Positions 63,521-64,000 of a DNA stretch of 64,000 bases are shown here, one piece after another. The DNA is from Gerris lacustris. Lineage: Eukaryota > Arthropoda > Insecta > Hemiptera > Gerridae. The DNA is taken from contig OX578276.1 in the NCBI GenBank assembly GCA_951217055.1, forward strand, positions 11,300,580-11,364,579, read 5' to 3'. The translations under genes and the position numbers were made by a program. The notes beneath the pieces were generated by a model. That model made no database searches, was not told the DNA's origin, and saw only the letters and a list, made by a program, of their open reading frames with translations. Numbering within the stretch: position 1 is the stretch's first letter; every line of letters begins with the position of its first letter.

Positions 63521-63873
63521 AAAAGTTACGTCACAGACCGCTTTCGAACCTCGACCTGGACAGGATTCTATCGGGACTCGCCCACTACAGAGGAGTGTTT
63601 ATGAGAGACAGTCTGCCCGCGAAACCGTGGAACGTCGAAAAGACGGTTGTTAATTTGGACTCGGCCGTCGGACCGGGTACCCACTGGGTCTGTTTTTCCA
63701 AAGTCGGTAAGAACGTGACCTACTTCGACCCCTTCGGTAATTTAAGGCCTCCGAAAGAGGTGGTCGCCTACTTGAAAAAATGTCGCGTAAAATACAATCG
63801 CGAAAGACGACAAAAGTGGAACACATTCGAGTGCGGTCATCTATGTGTCCGATTTCTGTATAAATACGACTGA
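63283..63873 (+). CDS. Adenovirus-type cysteine protease
   Basis: The conserved part starts near 63540 (PLSNLDLDRILSGLAHYRGV), with FMRDSLP, SAVGPGTHWVCFSK (catalytic His), VTYFDPFGNLRPP (acidic residue) and FECGHLCVRFLY (catalytic Cys), the His-Asp/Glu-Cys order of adenain. The only in-frame ATG upstream is 63283, which gives 196 aa with an Arg-rich N-terminus overprinted on the core protein; the true start is uncertain. The enzyme would mature capsid proteins. Confidence 0.88.
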   Translation: MDGRFSSASDIGSRRDRGAGRRRLVGGENRKRSKRRQGAIRGDETSQHGHGTSKNRQRTLLETVPKRLRPVPKTVREKLKKLRHRPLSNLDLDRILSGLAHYRGVFMRDSLPAKPWNVEKTVVNLDSAVGPGTHWVCFSKVGKNVTYFDPFGNLRPPKEVVAYLKKCRVKYNRERRQKWNTFECGHLCVRFLYKYD

Positions 63874-63899
63874 CGTTGTCTTTTCTTATTCAGTTTATC

Positions 63900-64000
63900 A
63901 TGAGCGTCGCACTGGTGTTGACCGGTAAAGACTCTGTTTTGACTAGCGATTTTTTTCCGCCTTTGGAGTTGTCCGAGAGTACGGGCTACAGTGTCGGACT
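63900..64000 (+). CDS. Probable minor capsid (penton) protein, N-terminus only
   Basis: ATG at 63900, 26 bases after the protease stop. The visible residues include SVALVLTGKDSVLTSDFFPP then LELSESTGYSVGL; a 'PP.xL....Y..GL' start near residue 20 is usual for Polinton minor capsid proteins, and the position after the protease fits. It is cut by the window edge. Confidence 0.55.
   Translation, partial: MSVALVLTGKDSVLTSDFFPPLELSESTGYSVG

Larger units (their letters stand above)
57391..64000. mobile_element. Maverick/Polinton (adintovirus-like) element, left part
   Basis: Gene set: retroviral-type integrase, FtsK/A32-type packaging ATPase, DUF8207-like protein, phospholipase A2 domain, basic core protein, adenovirus-type protease and the start of a minor capsid gene, plus IAP, exonuclease-like and spliced accessory genes. 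This combination defines Polintons/adintoviruses. The element runs off the right edge, so polymerase B, major capsid and the right terminal repeat are unseen. Base composition is clearly less AT-rich than the rest of the window, and most genes are open, suggesting a young insertion. The exact left terminus and 6-base target duplication were not resolved. Confidence 0.9.

Overview
The window is strongly AT-rich eukaryotic DNA with short spliced introns, microsatellites and dense, nested transposable elements. The mix of families (BEL/Pao, Ty3-type LTR elements, Penelope-like elements with GIY-YIG nucleases, hAT, piggyBac, PIF/Harbinger, ISL2EU-type transposase, Tc1-like remnants and a Maverick/Polinton with an apoptosis inhibitor) points to an arthropod, most probably an insect; the order cannot be fixed from sequence alone. 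No complete host gene was recognised. Two isolated exon-like pieces (16546-16607, 17865-17938) and two well-spliced exons carried inside a transposon (41969-41985, 41029-41136, minus strand) are the only host-gene candidates. Almost every transposon gene is broken by frameshifts, stops, deletions or later insertions.

Layout. 1-4394: BEL/Pao retrotransposon with both LTRs visible but most of pol deleted. 4395-8610: remnants of a Ty3-type element (pol stub, gag) around an inverted-repeat element with a fold-back inside. 8611-13475: a partial copy of the composite hAT found whole further right, itself hit by an element built of AAAATTACAC-like minisatellites in inverted arms and by a LINE. 13487-15900: BEL/Pao integrase fragment and a PIF/Harbinger element (MADF-BESS gene plus DDE transposase). 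16166-25560: a long palindrome with a hammerhead-like core, LINE endonuclease, an unnamed transposase-like gene split by a SINE-like insert, a piggyBac deletion derivative, a Penelope-like element with perfect inverted ends, and a TA-targeting element. 25783-33350: further transposase, LINE and Ty3 gag remnants, then an ISL2EU-type transposase with two insertions.

33476-49042 is a Russian doll. One hAT (8-base target duplication GTTGGAAC) encodes a two-exon transposase; its 11.6-kb intron holds a second hAT (duplication ACTCTGAT), which holds a third (duplication GGTACCTT/AGTACCTT), which holds a giant inverted repeat with arms near 2 kb. 49675-56753 holds another decayed hAT into which a second BEL/Pao element inserted on the minus strand; its reverse transcriptase was removed by an in-frame deletion.

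57391-64000 is the left part of a Maverick/Polinton (adintovirus-like) element running off the right edge, richer in GC and much less decayed than its neighbours. It carries integrase, an FtsK/A32-type packaging ATPase, a DUF8207-like protein, a parvovirus-type phospholipase A2 domain, a basic membrane-active core protein, an adenovirus-type protease and the start of a probable minor capsid (penton) gene, plus three accessory genes at the left end: a BIR-RING inhibitor of apoptosis, an exonuclease-like protein and a small spliced gene. Together these are an integration and virion-assembly kit with host-manipulation genes at one end; DNA polymerase B and major capsid would lie to the right.
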